Position numbers and translations under genes: made by a program. Under the pieces are notes generated by a model. It ran no database searches. It worked only from the letters and a program-made list of their open reading frames with translations, and was not told the DNA's origin. From positions 682,001 through 746,000 of the forward strand of contig JANUWF010001617.1 in assembly GCA_026120185.1 (NCBI GenBank): a stretch of DNA of 64,000 bases. The letters are read 5' to 3'. This document shows positions 12,623-23,319 of the stretch, one piece after another (the first letter of the stretch is position 1; the number at the start of each line of letters is the position of its first letter). Source of the stretch: Voacanga thouarsii. Lineage: Eukaryota; Streptophyta; Magnoliopsida; Gentianales; Apocynaceae.

Positions 12623-12662
12623 TTCATTAATTCAATCCTGCAAAAGAAACAAAACTCAGCTA

Positions 12663-12900
12663 TTTGATGCACTTGGTTTTGAATATCACTGTTATGCATA
12701 TTTCAAAAACTTCAGCTATTCAATGAAAACAGTCACAGTAAACAAGAAATGCCCTATTCAGTGTTTTGTTCACCTACATTATATATTTGATGCACTTGGT
12801 TTTGAATATCACTGTTATGCATATTTCAAAAACTTTAGCTATTCAATGAAAACAGTCACAGCAAACAAGAAATGCCCTATTCACTGTTTTGAATAATAGT
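12663..12900. repeat. 123-bp tandem duplication upstream of the hAT transposase
   Basis: A segment beginning TTTGATGCACTTGGTTTTG occurs at 12663 and again at 12786 with only a few differences. It includes AACAAGAAATGCCCTATTCA. It lies in the 5' untranslated or promoter region of the minus-strand hAT gene. The stretch between it and 13500 repeats shorter pieces (CAAACAAGAAATGCCAGTCA twice, at about 13085 and 13135) and has no coding content. Confidence 0.75.
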
Positions 12901-13840
12901 TCATGTGGAATTAGAATGACATTAAATAGCCATCTTGACTCCTCCATTTTACTTTAGACCCTTTCAATTCAATTTCCTCTGCAAAATCTGCAGAAGACTC
13001 CTCAGAGAAAATCCATTGTACCAACATCCAACAGTGGTATAGAAAGGATCCAAATCATCAAACAAACTCAACAATCCACTCATCAAACAAGAAATGCCAG
13101 TCAAGAATTGCCAAATAACACTTCTTCTCGTCCAAACAAGAAATGCCAGTCATAGTAGCACCACACAGACACATAATTGAATGCCATACAGTTACAGCAA
13201 ACAGGCAGCAATTCACAGTGATTTCTTATACAATTTGAGTGCCATACAATTTGAGTTGATCAAAACGAATTGAATGCCATACAGTCACAACAAACAGAAC
13301 TAAAGAAGCTTCCTCTCCTCTTTTGACTAACTGTCATTTGGACAGTGCAAGAAACTTCATTGCTCTCATCTTTACTCACCAAGATTCTAGTCTCCAGATA
13401 CCAAACATGAAAGAAATAGAAGAAACAGAATAAAAGAGAAACAGTGCACGCAACAACCGAAGCTAGAATAGTTAGATCGAATATTCTTAGAAGTTAGAAT
13501 AATGCACACAGCAACAGAAGTCAAGCAGAAATTTCCATTCATAGCTCAAGAAGACTGCGCAGCAAGAGAATTCAGAAGCCTTTGCGATTTGGGAAGTCAT
13601 AGAATCACAGTTCACACTTCACAGATAAACTCACAAAAAGCTTGCAAAACATACCTCTTGTCTCTCGATTTGGGACGTCGGATGGAGCTGTGTCAAGAGA
13701 ACAAGAAGAAACAGATTCAGTGTCGGCCAATTTCAATATGGAGCAAAAATGGAAATCGAAAGTCTTCTTGCAAATATGACCGAAAGACTTCTCAGAACCG
13801 CCTCTTTATGGCCAATTTCAGTGAATGGAAACCGAAAGAA

Positions 13841-13930
13841 GAACAAGAAGAAACAGCGGACGGAGCTGTGTCAAGAGAACAAGAAGAAACAGCGGACGGA
13901 GCTGTGTCAACAGAACAAGAAGAAACAGAT
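13841..13930. repeat. 36-bp tandem repeat in the hAT subterminal region
   Basis: GAACAAGAAGAAACAGCGGA begins at 13841 and 13877, and a variant at 13913, giving a 36-bp period. A further related piece sits at about 13700. Because the period is a multiple of three, an open frame of 192 codons (13502-14080, plus strand) runs through it. That frame looks like a by-product of the repeat rather than a gene. Confidence 0.65.
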
Positions 13931-14495
13931 TTAGTGTCGGCCAAAAATGGAAATCGAAAGAAGAAGATAAGAGAACAAGAAGAAACTGAAATTGGTCGAT
14001 TTGGGGACAATTCCATTTTTTTTAACTCAAAAGCCTCAAAATTTATTGAATTGCCTAATCTTGCACCAAATTTAATTTAATTGCAAAATCTGAACCCCCC
14101 ATTTTTTTTTAACAGACCGCGTGGTTTACATTCGGACCGTCCGGTTCACGGTTCAACCAGTCCAATCCGGCTTGCACAATCTAATGCGATTTTTGGAATT
14201 TTTTGCTTGTACCATTGAACCAAACCGGTTTAGCGACTGGTTCACGGTCCGACCGATCGGACCGGCCGGTCCGGTCCGGTTATGAGAAGCTTGCTTGCAC
14301 GGCTACCTACAAGGGGCACACGATTTCATTGAACAAACTATCAGTATTTTTTTTTTTTTTGGCTAAATAGAAACTATCATTAATTGTGATGAAGATTTGG
14401 TCCATTTGGAGATCGATCACATCGTCTGTACAAGGTCAGGTGGGGGTAAATTGATCACATTGCATGTTTTGGACCGAGTAATGAATTTGAAAAAA

Positions 14496-14702
14496 GGTGG
14501 TTCCCCCACCCGGAGGCCCTCATCGTCCTTATCCTGAGATTATGAAGGAGGTAAATCGCGAGATGTGTCTCAACTAGTAGTTCTAAAATAATTACTTTTC
14601 TCGCAACACCCGTAAAGAGTCGAACTCCAACTATCAGGATTTGAACCCACATACTACGGGACCACGGTTGGCAGTCATTACAACCTGTCCTCACTTGCCA
14701 GC
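14496..14702 (-). mobile_element. tRNA-derived SINE with 13-bp TSD
   Basis: A body of about 207 bp is flanked by TGAATTTGAAAAA at 14482-14494 and 14703-14715. Read on the minus strand, the 5' end has a TGGCAAGTGAGG segment resembling a pol III box A. About 50 bp downstream is GGGTTCAAATCCTGA, a good box B. The 3' end finishes in a short T run merging with the TSD. Short size, internal pol III boxes, a T-tract end and a long TSD are the features of plant Au/p-SINE-like elements. The family is not identified. Confidence 0.65.
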
Positions 14703-14715
14703 TGAATTTGAAAAA

Positions 14716-15567
14716 GAATGTAATGTCAAAATCAATCACACAAAAATTCATAAATGACAGAAGAATATCAATTTTAATTATAAAACGTGTGTGAAAAGAC
14801 TTTAGCTATGACTTCATATTTCAAATAATCAAATACCTTATTAAAAAAAAACTAACTTGAATAACTTATATTATGACTTAATTGGAAATTTTGACACAAA
14901 AAAATACATGAATTTTCACGATTGTATAATTTAGTAAGGACTTCTTATTATAAGATGTTTAGCTCTCAAGATATCAAATTTTAGTTTCTTTAAATTATGA
15001 TCATGTGCTTTACATTTATATTATTGAATTTTAAAAAAGTATAGTCATATTGTAATTAATCTTTTGTAACTTTTTTTAAAAGGAAGATAATAGTTAGTAA
15101 TTAGAAGTATTCACTATTTAATTTAAAGCGAGAATCGAATCGAATTGAATCAAAATTTAATTTTAATTTAATTTTTGTGAATTTCGATTTGATTTTAAAA
15201 TTTTCTAAAAATTTTAGACTAAAATCGAATTGAACAGAAAATTGATATATTTTTTTTGTTTTAAAAGAATTATAAATTTATAGGTATATTTTTTTTTTCT
15301 TCCTTTTCTTTTTGTTCATATGCATGTCCTGTATAAACGTACAAGATTTATGTATAAGAGTATTAAATATTTATACTAATATATTTTGTTTTATTTCTCA
15401 TAAATTTAAAATATTTTAATAACATATACTTAAATATTCTTGGTTAGACTTGACCTTAATAAGACAATTTAAGCAACATATAAAATATATTTTTATTTTT
15501 ATAAGATTAAGTTTAAAATGAGTTAAATTAGTTTTAAGTAAAAATAAATAAATAAAAATTTAGTTTT
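14716..15567. other. AT-rich spacer, no gene
   Basis: Low-complexity AT-rich DNA. At 15120-15260 runs such as ATCGAATTGAA and AATTTCGATTTGATTTT continue in kind after the Copia insertion at 21153-21270, so the Copia landed inside an older AT-rich, probably TE-derived sequence. No coding feature is seen. Confidence 0.55.
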
Positions 15568-15934
15568 TGTTATAAAATTAGGGTAGTGTTAGAATAAAAT
15601 CTACACACTACACACTAAGAAAATTCTAACTATTCTTTGCACAAGAATTTCTCTTCAAACTTCTCTCTTTCTTTCTCTCACAATTCTTTCTCTAATCTTT
15701 CTTTCACTAATCTTTCTTTCACAAAATAATGGTGTATTACAAGCTTAGAGAATAGCTCTATTTATAGAGCTCTAATTAGTGGATTACATCATGGCACACA
15801 TCATCTTCCATTAATTTTAATTAGTGGTGTCTCCATTAAATGGTGGACATCCATAAAAATCTTCTAATAATTCACATAAATCCATAATTAGTGGAGTCTC
15901 CACTAATTAATGGAGATTCCAATAATTCATAACA
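15568..15934 (-). repeat. 3' LTR of Copia A (complete copy)
   Basis: 367 bp, TG...CA bounded. The inner end is adjacent to a purine tract on the minus strand (complement of CTCCCCCTT at 15935-15943), marking it as the 3' LTR of a minus-strand element. Confidence 0.92.
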
Positions 15935-16069
15935 CTCCCCCTTGGATGTCCATCCATTACATAAAGAATATGCCTCGTTAAAACCTTACTAGATAAAAAC
16001 CCAGTGGGAAAAAAAATCTAGTGAAGGAAAAAGAGTACATTATTCTATATGTCTGTTTATTACTCCTCC

Positions 16070-19000
16070 TGATGAGATGATTCCTTTAAATCTTTAAACC
16101 GACGCATACCGATTTTATATATCAACTTCTCAAATGTTGCAGTCGGTAAAGTTTTCGTGAAAATATCTGCGAGGTTATCACATGACCGAATTTGTAGCAC
16201 ATCAATTTCATATTTCTTCTGGAGTTCATGAGTAAAGAAGAATTTTGGTGAAATATGTTTTGTCCGATCTCCTTTAATATATTCTCCTTATAATTGAGCT
16301 ATGCAAGCTGCATTATCTTCATAAAGAGGAGTTGGAATATCTTTGATTGATGATAATCCACAACTTTCTCGGATATAATGAATCATGAATCTTAGCCATA
16401 CACATTCTCGACTTGCTTCATGAATGGCTATAATTTCAGCATAATTTGAAGAAGTAGCTGCTATAGATTGTTTCGTAGAATGCCATGATATAGCAGTATT
16501 TCCACATGTAATTAGATAGCCCGTTTGAAAACGTGCTTTATGTAGATCAGATAAATAACCAGCATCCTATCAATGTTGGACTGGTTTTATTTGAATAAAA
16601 TAATTCGAGATCAATTGTACCTTGGAGATATCGAAGGACTTGTTTAATTCTATTCCAATGTCGTCGTGTTGGTGAAGAACTAAATCTTGCTAATAAATTG
16701 ACAGCAAAAGCAATATCAGGTCGTGTGTTATTAGCAAGATACATCAATGCACCAATTGCACTGAGATATGGTACTTCAGGACCAAGGAGTTCTTCATCAT
16801 TTTCTTGAGGTCGGAAAGGATCTTTATCCACATTTAATGATCGGACGATCATTGAAATACTCAATGGATGTGCTTTGTCCATGTAAAATCTTTTTAGCAC
16901 TTTTGCTGTATATGTTAATTGATGAATAAATGTTCTACTCTCCAGATGTTCAATTTGTAAACCAAGGCAAAATTTGGTTTTACCAAAATCCTTGATTTCG
17001 AATTCTCTTTTTAAATAATCAATTGTTTCTTGGAGCTCTTCAGGAGTTCCAATAAGATTAATATCATCAACATATATAGCTAATATCACAAATTTAGAAC
17101 CAAATTTCTTAATAAAAACACATGGACATACCTGGTCATTTTTAAATCCCGCTTTTAATAAATATTCATTAAGACGTGTGAACCACATGCGCCCAGATTG
17201 CTTCAGGCCATATAATGATTTTTGCAACTTGATGGAGTAATTTTCACGAGGATAATGTTTATATACTTCAGGCATATGAAATCCTTCCGGAATTTTCATG
17301 TAAATATCATTTTCTAAATTTCCATACAAGTAAACAGTGACAACATCTAATAGGTGCATATTTATCTTTTCATGTACTGCCAAACTGATAAGATATCGGA
17401 GTGTAATAGCATCGACAACAGGAGAATAAGTTTCATCATAGTCAATACCTGGTCTTTGTGAAAAATCTTGGGCTACTAATCGCGCTTTATATCGAACGAT
17501 TTTACTCTTTTTATTGCGCTTTTGCACAAATATCCATTTGTAGCCAACAGGTTTTACACCTTCTGGTGTTCGGACTGCAGGTCCGAAGACTTCACGTTTT
17601 GTCAGTGCATTTAACTCCGATTGAATCGCATATTTCCATTGCAGCCAATCTTTTCTATGCCGACATTCATCAACTGATATTGGTTCAGGATCATCATTAT
17701 CCTGTGTAACATCAATAGATATATTGTATGCAAATATATTATCAATAACAGTTTCTATCCGATTCCAACTTCTACCGGAAGTGGTATAATTGATAGAAAT
17801 TTCAATGTTACTTTCATCAACTTCTGGTTCTTTGTCATCAGTTCTCTCTTGGTCTTTATCATTCTTTTCTTCAATATGATCTTCTGGATCATTTAATCCT
17901 CTTTTCTTTCGAGGATTTTTATCTTTAGAACCAAGAGGTCGGCCACGCTTCGACGTGTTTTTGACTCAAGAACTATATGTATAATATTTTGTTCTGCTGG
18001 AATTTCAATTCGAATAGGAGCATTTATAGTTGGAATATGCGATTTTGTAACTCTTCTGGAGTCAACAAAAGCGTCTGGCATTTGATTTGCAATGCTTTGC
18101 AAATGAATTATCTTTTGAAGTTTAAGTTCACATGCCCTTGTGCGCGGATCAAGATAATTTAATGATGTTGTCCAAGCAAGATCCTTTTTATGCTGTTTTG
18201 GTTCTCCCCTAATTTAGGGAATAATGATTCATCAAAATGACAATCAGCAAATCTTGCTGTGAATACATCTCCTGTTAGGGGTTCAACATACCTGATAATA
18301 GAGGGAGAATCATATCCAACGTATATCCCATTTCTTCTTTGAGGATCCATCTTTGTACGTTGGTTTGGTGCAATTGGAATATATATACAGCACACCCAAA
18401 AATTCTTAAATGAGCAATATTTGGTTCTGACCCAAAAGCCAATTGCAAAGGAGAGAATTTATGATAACTAGTCGGTCTTATACGTACAAGTGTTGCAGCA
18501 TGTAGAATAGTATGTCCCCAGGCATATGTTGGGAGATTTATTTTCATTAATAATGGTCTAGCAATTAATTGTAATCGTTTAATCAAAGATTCAGCAAGAC
18601 CATTTTGTGTGTGAACATGAGCTACATGATGTTCAACATTAATCTCAATTGACATGCAATATGCATCAAAAGCATGTGATGAAAATTCACCAGCATTATC
18701 CAAACGGATATTTTTAATGTGATGGTCCGGAAATTGTGCTCGTAATTTAATTATTTGAGCAAGTAATCTCGCAAACGTCAGGTTGCGGTAGATAATAAAC
18801 ATACATGTGACCATCGGGATGATGCATCAATTAAGACCATAAAATATTTGAACGGTCCACATGGTGGATCAATAGGTCCACAAATATCTCCGTGAATCCG
18901 TTCGAGAAATGTAGGACTTTCAGCTCCTATTTTTACTGGTGATGGTTTAACAATTAATTTTCCTAGGGAACATGCAAGACATGCGAATTTTTCCGATGTT

Positions 19001-19567
19001 AATATCCTTTTATTTTTTAAAGGATGACCATGTGTATTCTCAATGATTCTTCTCATCATGGTAGATCCCTGATGACCCAACCTGGTCATGCCAAATGCTA
19101 AAAGTAATAGGATCAGAAACTTCCGGTTTACTAGATGATGAATTTCAATTGTACGTATTTTTACAAAATATAGACCAAGTAGTAAAAGACGACAGTTTTT
19201 CTAATACCGATTTCTTACCCAAATGCATTTGAGTAATAAAAAGATGCTCAATCCCATTTTCCTCATTTGTTTCAACATGATACCCATTTCTGCGGATATT
19301 TTTAAAACTCAATAAATTTCTTCTAGATTTTGAGGAAAATAGTGCCTTATCAATAATAATTGTTATTCCTTTAGGCAACAATATACTAGCTCTTCCGGAG
19401 CCCTTAATTACATTTGCACTACCGTTTATCGTATAAATATTTATTTCTCCCATTTTGAGATCAGAAAAATATTTTTCATTTTTTAGTATGGTGTGTGTAG
19501 TTCCACTATCAATAATGTATACATCATCATTAACAACAGCCATCTGAACACAAATATATATATGCAA
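16070..19567 (-). pseudogene. Copia A pol: protease, integrase, RT, RNase H (frameshifted)
   Basis: Minus-strand pieces in order. Aspartic protease with IDSGTTHT (19567-19145). GAG-pre-integrase and zinc-binding region with RLGHQGSTMM and CLACSLGK (19089-18778). Integrase core with HGDICGPIDPP, DNAGEFSSHAF and NGLAESL, the three acidic catalytic positions (18970-18275). A proline- and charge-rich linker (18395-17893). Reverse transcriptase with RLVAQDFSQRPGIDYDETYSPV and the YVDD active site (17527-16547). RNase H ending in LADIFTKTLP near 16150-16100. At least four frame changes or stops separate the pieces. The polyprotein would process itself, copy the RNA and integrate the cDNA; this copy cannot. 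Confidence 0.9.
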
Positions 19568-19625
19568 ACATAAATATTATTAAAATAGAATGAAAATGAA
19601 AATACAAAAATATCAGGGTGAGGTT

Positions 19626-20692
19626 TTAGTTCTTCTGGACACTGCCATCACCAATTAAATGGTCTATCCTACCGTTTGGGTGTTCAAAAAAATCCGATAC
19701 ATCCATATGTGTAATATTGATATTAAGATCTTTAGGATCAATATCATCATCATCAGCATCATTTATTGAATGTTGAAAAAAATTTGCTTCCATATTTTTA
19801 TTTTTTAATGAAACTTGATATAATTCAACTAAATGCTTAGCCGTACGACAGTTTCGTGACCAATGACCTTTCATGCCACATCTATAACATATATCCTCAT
19901 GCTTTTCTTAAATTTCTTTTTCTTTTCCCTTATGATATTTTCTGTTCCACTTCAAGTGGCCAGTATTTCTCACAGTTTGATTATAATTGTGATAAGGGAA
20001 ATATCGAGCGTGTCTACGATCATAACCACGACCACGGCCACGGCCATGACTATAACGATGGCTTTTGCTAGAGCCAACGGCATTCACTTCTGGGAGTGCT
20101 GTTGAGCCAGTTGGTCTGGCTTCATGATTTCTCAATAATAACTCATTATTTTTCTCTGTAATGAGGAGGGCAGTAATTAAATCTGTAAATTTTGTATACT
20201 CCTTTTCTCGATATTGTTGTCTGCAGGACAATATTCGAGGCATGAAAGGTGGAGAATGTCTTCTCCAACATATCTTCATCGATCACTTTTTCTCCGCATA
20301 ATTTTAATTGAGATGTAATTTTATACATTGCGTGAGCTATATTCATTCACGGCTTTAAAATCTTGCAACCTCGAGTGCAACCATTCATACCGTGCAGATA
20401 GGTAGTACGACCATCTTCGGTGGTCAAATCTTTCTTTTAAATTTACCCACAGGCCATATGGATCTTTTTCGGTAAGATATTCCATTTTCAAATTTTCATC
20501 GAGATGACGATGAATAAAAATCAAAGCTTTAGCCTTGTGTTGTGCAGATGCACTATTATGTGCTTGAATAGTTTCACTAAGGCCTTCAGCATTTAGATGC
20601 ATTTCTGTATTGAGAACCCATGACATATAATTTTTTCCAGAAATATCAAGGGCTACAAATTCGAGTTTAGCGATGTTAGCCATAGAGATCAA
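19626..20692 (-). pseudogene. Copia A gag (UBN2-type) with zinc knuckle, broken
   Basis: Starts with MANIAKLEFVALDISGKNY and continues through WVLNTEMHLNAEGL, the usual Copia gag opening. A CCHC knuckle (CYRCGMKGHW...NC) lies near 19890-19840, preceded by an in-frame TAA at about 19908. Frame changes occur near 20330 and 20200. A Gly/Arg/His-rich stretch (GRGRGRGYDRRHARY) likely helps bind RNA. Gag would form the virus-like particle. Confidence 0.85.
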
Positions 20693-20785
20693 TAAATGCG
20701 TACCCTGTCTTTTGGCTTTGGTAACGGCAAAAATTCGTGCTTAGTCTTCTGGCTTTTGTACCGGTAGAGACTCGTGCTGATAACG

Positions 20786-21152
20786 TGTTATAAAATTAGG
20801 GTAGTGTTAGTATAAAATCTACACACTACACACTAAGAAAATTCTAACTATTCTTTACACAAGAATTTCTCTTCAAACTTCTCTCTTTCTTTCTCTCACA
20901 ATTCTTTCTCTAATCTTTCTTTCACTAATATTTCTTTCACAAAATAATGGTGTCTTACAAGTTTAGAGAATAGCTCTATTTATAGAGCTCTAATTAGTGG
21001 ATTACATCATGGTATACATAATCTTCCACTAATCTTAATTAGTGGTGTTTCCATTAAATGGTGGACATCCATAAAAATCTTCTAATAATTCACATAAATC
21101 CATAATTAGTGGAACCTCCACTAATTAATGGAGATTCCAATAATTCATAACA
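20786..21152 (-). repeat. 5' LTR of Copia A (complete copy)
   Basis: 367 bp, same bounds as the other LTR. On the minus strand it is followed by CGTTATCAGCACGAG, the presumptive primer-binding site. This differs from the common plant Copia site TGGTATCAGAGC and is shared by all young copies of this family in the window. Confidence 0.9.
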
Positions 21153-23319
21153 GTTTTGAATTAAATTTGACTCAGTATACTTAATTTTATACATAATTCC
21201 ATCAGGTTTGATTTATAAAATATTAAAAAAAATCGAATTAAAATGGAAAAAAAAAACCGTGTGTACATTGATACTAGCAATTGTTAATGCTAACACCTGT
21301 GGAAAAGCTGGCTAGCAATTGAGATGTCGCCACCAGTGGCTGGGACCACTGATTCCGACCCATCTTTTCTTATTTCTTAACTTAAAAAAAATTAAAAATT
21401 CTCATATTTTCTGTTATCTTCCTTGCCTTTTTGTTTTAGCTCTTCTACAATCTGATTCTCTTATTTTTGGTTTTGCATTTTTTTTTTCTCCTTCTCTTCT
21501 TCTTCTTCTTCTTAAGTCAAAATCCAATGATCAGAATCAGGATTATGACATGATACTAATTCGACTTTTGGGAAAAAAAAAATAAAAGAACAGGATTTGC
21601 ATATTTCATATATTTTGATCAAATTTAAATAGAATTACTCTGTTGAAAATAGTTGTAAATGGAAATCTTCGGCAGAGAGTTGAGGAATTGGCGGTGTTGA
21701 TCTTTTGGAGTTTGGCAGTGGATTGGCGGTGGTGTCACGGTGATGATTCCGCTGCTGCCGTTTAAAAGGAAAGACTGGATCTTCATTTAAAAGGAGAGGG
21801 AGAACGGAGGCTAAGATGTAGTGGGGGGAAGATAAATATAGTTCAGTACAACGCTGCATCAAGCGGTGCAGTAATACAATCTTTTCCTTTCCCCGGGCCA
21901 TTTCACTCTGGCTGATGTCCCTGGGACTTGAAGCCTACGGCCCTTCGCCTCCTGACTCAGTCATAGGATTCCATATTTGAGACGTGGAGATAAAATTACG
22001 TCCAACAGAATGGGAAAAAGTAGGTACGAATTGGAAAAATTGCAACGGGGAATGTCCTGCTGCGGTGCTTACTTCTTTTCAGTCCAGCAAAATGCAATGC
22101 TTCGTTTGGCATAGAAAGAGGTCAACAATCTCGGACTCAGAATGGTTTTTGTCAAATATCAAAACATGAAAATATAGCCTAAAGCGTGACGTGTCATTTG
22201 AGGAAATTTGAATCAGTGTCACATCAGATGGACCGGAGAGAGTTTTGTCACCTTTTGAATAATTGAGTACAAATATAGCGCGTGCAAATATTCCATTGTT
22301 TGGAATGAGATTGCGCAATTTGCACCTGCGAGTGTAGGTTCAACTTCATAATGTGCTTGATGTTACTCCCTGCATTATTTGAAAGGACAAAGATTAGCCT
22401 TTTCTTTTTCGAGTACTACATAATCCCCGTGTTTCTTCTAAACCATTTGCAACATATTATTTCAATTTATGAGCTTGAGTTATTATAATAAACAACCAGA
22501 GTTGGAATTGGTAAACTGTGTTCTCTTTTTTCTTTCATGTTGACATGATATAATATTCTTATTCCCTTCATGATGCAGACTTTCTAACTGCATTCCATGG
22601 GCTTATACTCAAGGTTTTTTTGTCCTGTAAGGTCTTACCGTTGCCCTCTGTCCAAAGGTTTTTTAAGTTTCATGCACATTTCTTGATGTGCATTATCTGG
22701 TTCTCATATTTTAGGCAGATACTCCCCTCTGTTGCTGAATCTGCCAAGAGAAATCTCATTTGACAGAAACAATTCAAAAGAATCAAAAGCATACTTCTTG
22801 AAGGTGGTTTCTGAAACTTGATCCGTCCTATTAACTTCCGCCTCTTGATAATGTTGTTTGATGATAAAGAAAGTCCAAAAAACACATTTCTTCAAGAACA
22901 GCGAAGATGAAGCTTTGAAGGAGGCACTAGTCTACATTTGGAGATAGACAAATGCTTCTTGTTAGGACCTTAATAAGTTGAGCTCCATACTACTCGAGGT
23001 ATGATTTGCACTCCTTGTAATGACTAGAATCTTGTTCAACCTGATGAAATGTGAAGTAGATTCGTAGATGACAGATATCATCTTCTTGCGTCCCTTTCTA
23101 AAACAGTGAAGGTAATAAAAGATGATTTATTAAAGTCTACCTGTCTAGTGTCATTTTCTCTAGAATGCTCATAAATATTTATTTCATAGACACTACTTAA
23201 ATGTTAGAAATCTCCTTGTATAGCCGTGAAGAATAATTTGCGTATTTCCTGCTAAATGATGTGTTAAAGTTCTTCTTTGACAGAACACAAGTAGTGGAAC
23301 TCACTGAAGAGATTTCAAG
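21153..23319. other. Upstream region of the PILS gene
   Basis: No convincing protein-coding gene. It holds a TTC-rich tract (about 21490-21515), a purine/GC-richer stretch at 21640-21960, and ordinary AT-rich DNA. Just before the PILS start a TTCTTTGACAG followed by AACACAAGTAG looks like the acceptor of a 5'-UTR intron, so the promoter and first UTR exon probably lie somewhere in 21900-23250. No TATA box could be assigned with confidence. Confidence 0.5.

Larger units (their letters stand above)
9627..14293 (-). mobile_element. hAT DNA transposon, 4.67 kb, with TIRs and 8-bp TSD
   Basis: The left end begins CAATGTTTTCAGAACCGG (9627-9644). The right end, reverse complemented from 14293, reads CAAGCTTCTCATAACCGG; 14 of 18 positions match. 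They are flanked by CTCGCACG (9619-9626) and CTTGCACG (14294-14301), an 8-bp duplication with one mismatch, as expected for hAT elements. Both subterminal regions are rich in CCGGTCCGGTT-like motifs, densest at about 14110-14280. The interior carries a BED/DUF659/hAT-C transposase gene on the minus strand. The insertion lies at the outer edge of the MULE. Confidence 0.85.
15568..21152 (-). mobile_element. Copia LTR retrotransposon, family A, complete copy
   Basis: A 5.6-kb element with two 367-bp LTRs that start TGTTATAAAATTAGGG and end AATTCATAACA. It is flanked by the 5-bp TSD GTTTT (15563-15567 and 21153-21157). On the minus strand the order is 5' LTR, a leader starting CGTTATCAGCACGAG, gag, protease, integrase, reverse transcriptase, RNase H, a purine tract (AAGGGGGAG) and the 3' LTR, which is the Copia order. 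The LTRs differ at roughly a dozen positions by eye, so insertion was fairly recent. Frameshifts and stops in the interior make it non-autonomous. Confidence 0.93.

Noticed and set aside
13502..14080. 192-codon plus-strand open frame in the hAT element
   Set aside because: It runs through 36-bp tandem repeats, lies inside the TE antisense to the transposase, and has no recognisable domain.
14600..14715. Possible tRNA gene (GGGTTCAAATCC box B)
   Set aside because: No cloverleaf can be formed, and the body is about 207 bp with a T-tract end and TSD, which fits a SINE better.
22670..22895. Small minus-strand frames upstream of PILS
   Set aside because: Two overlapping frames of 60-70 codons with no recognisable family and no splice or start context. 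They may be chance in the PILS promoter or 5' UTR region.
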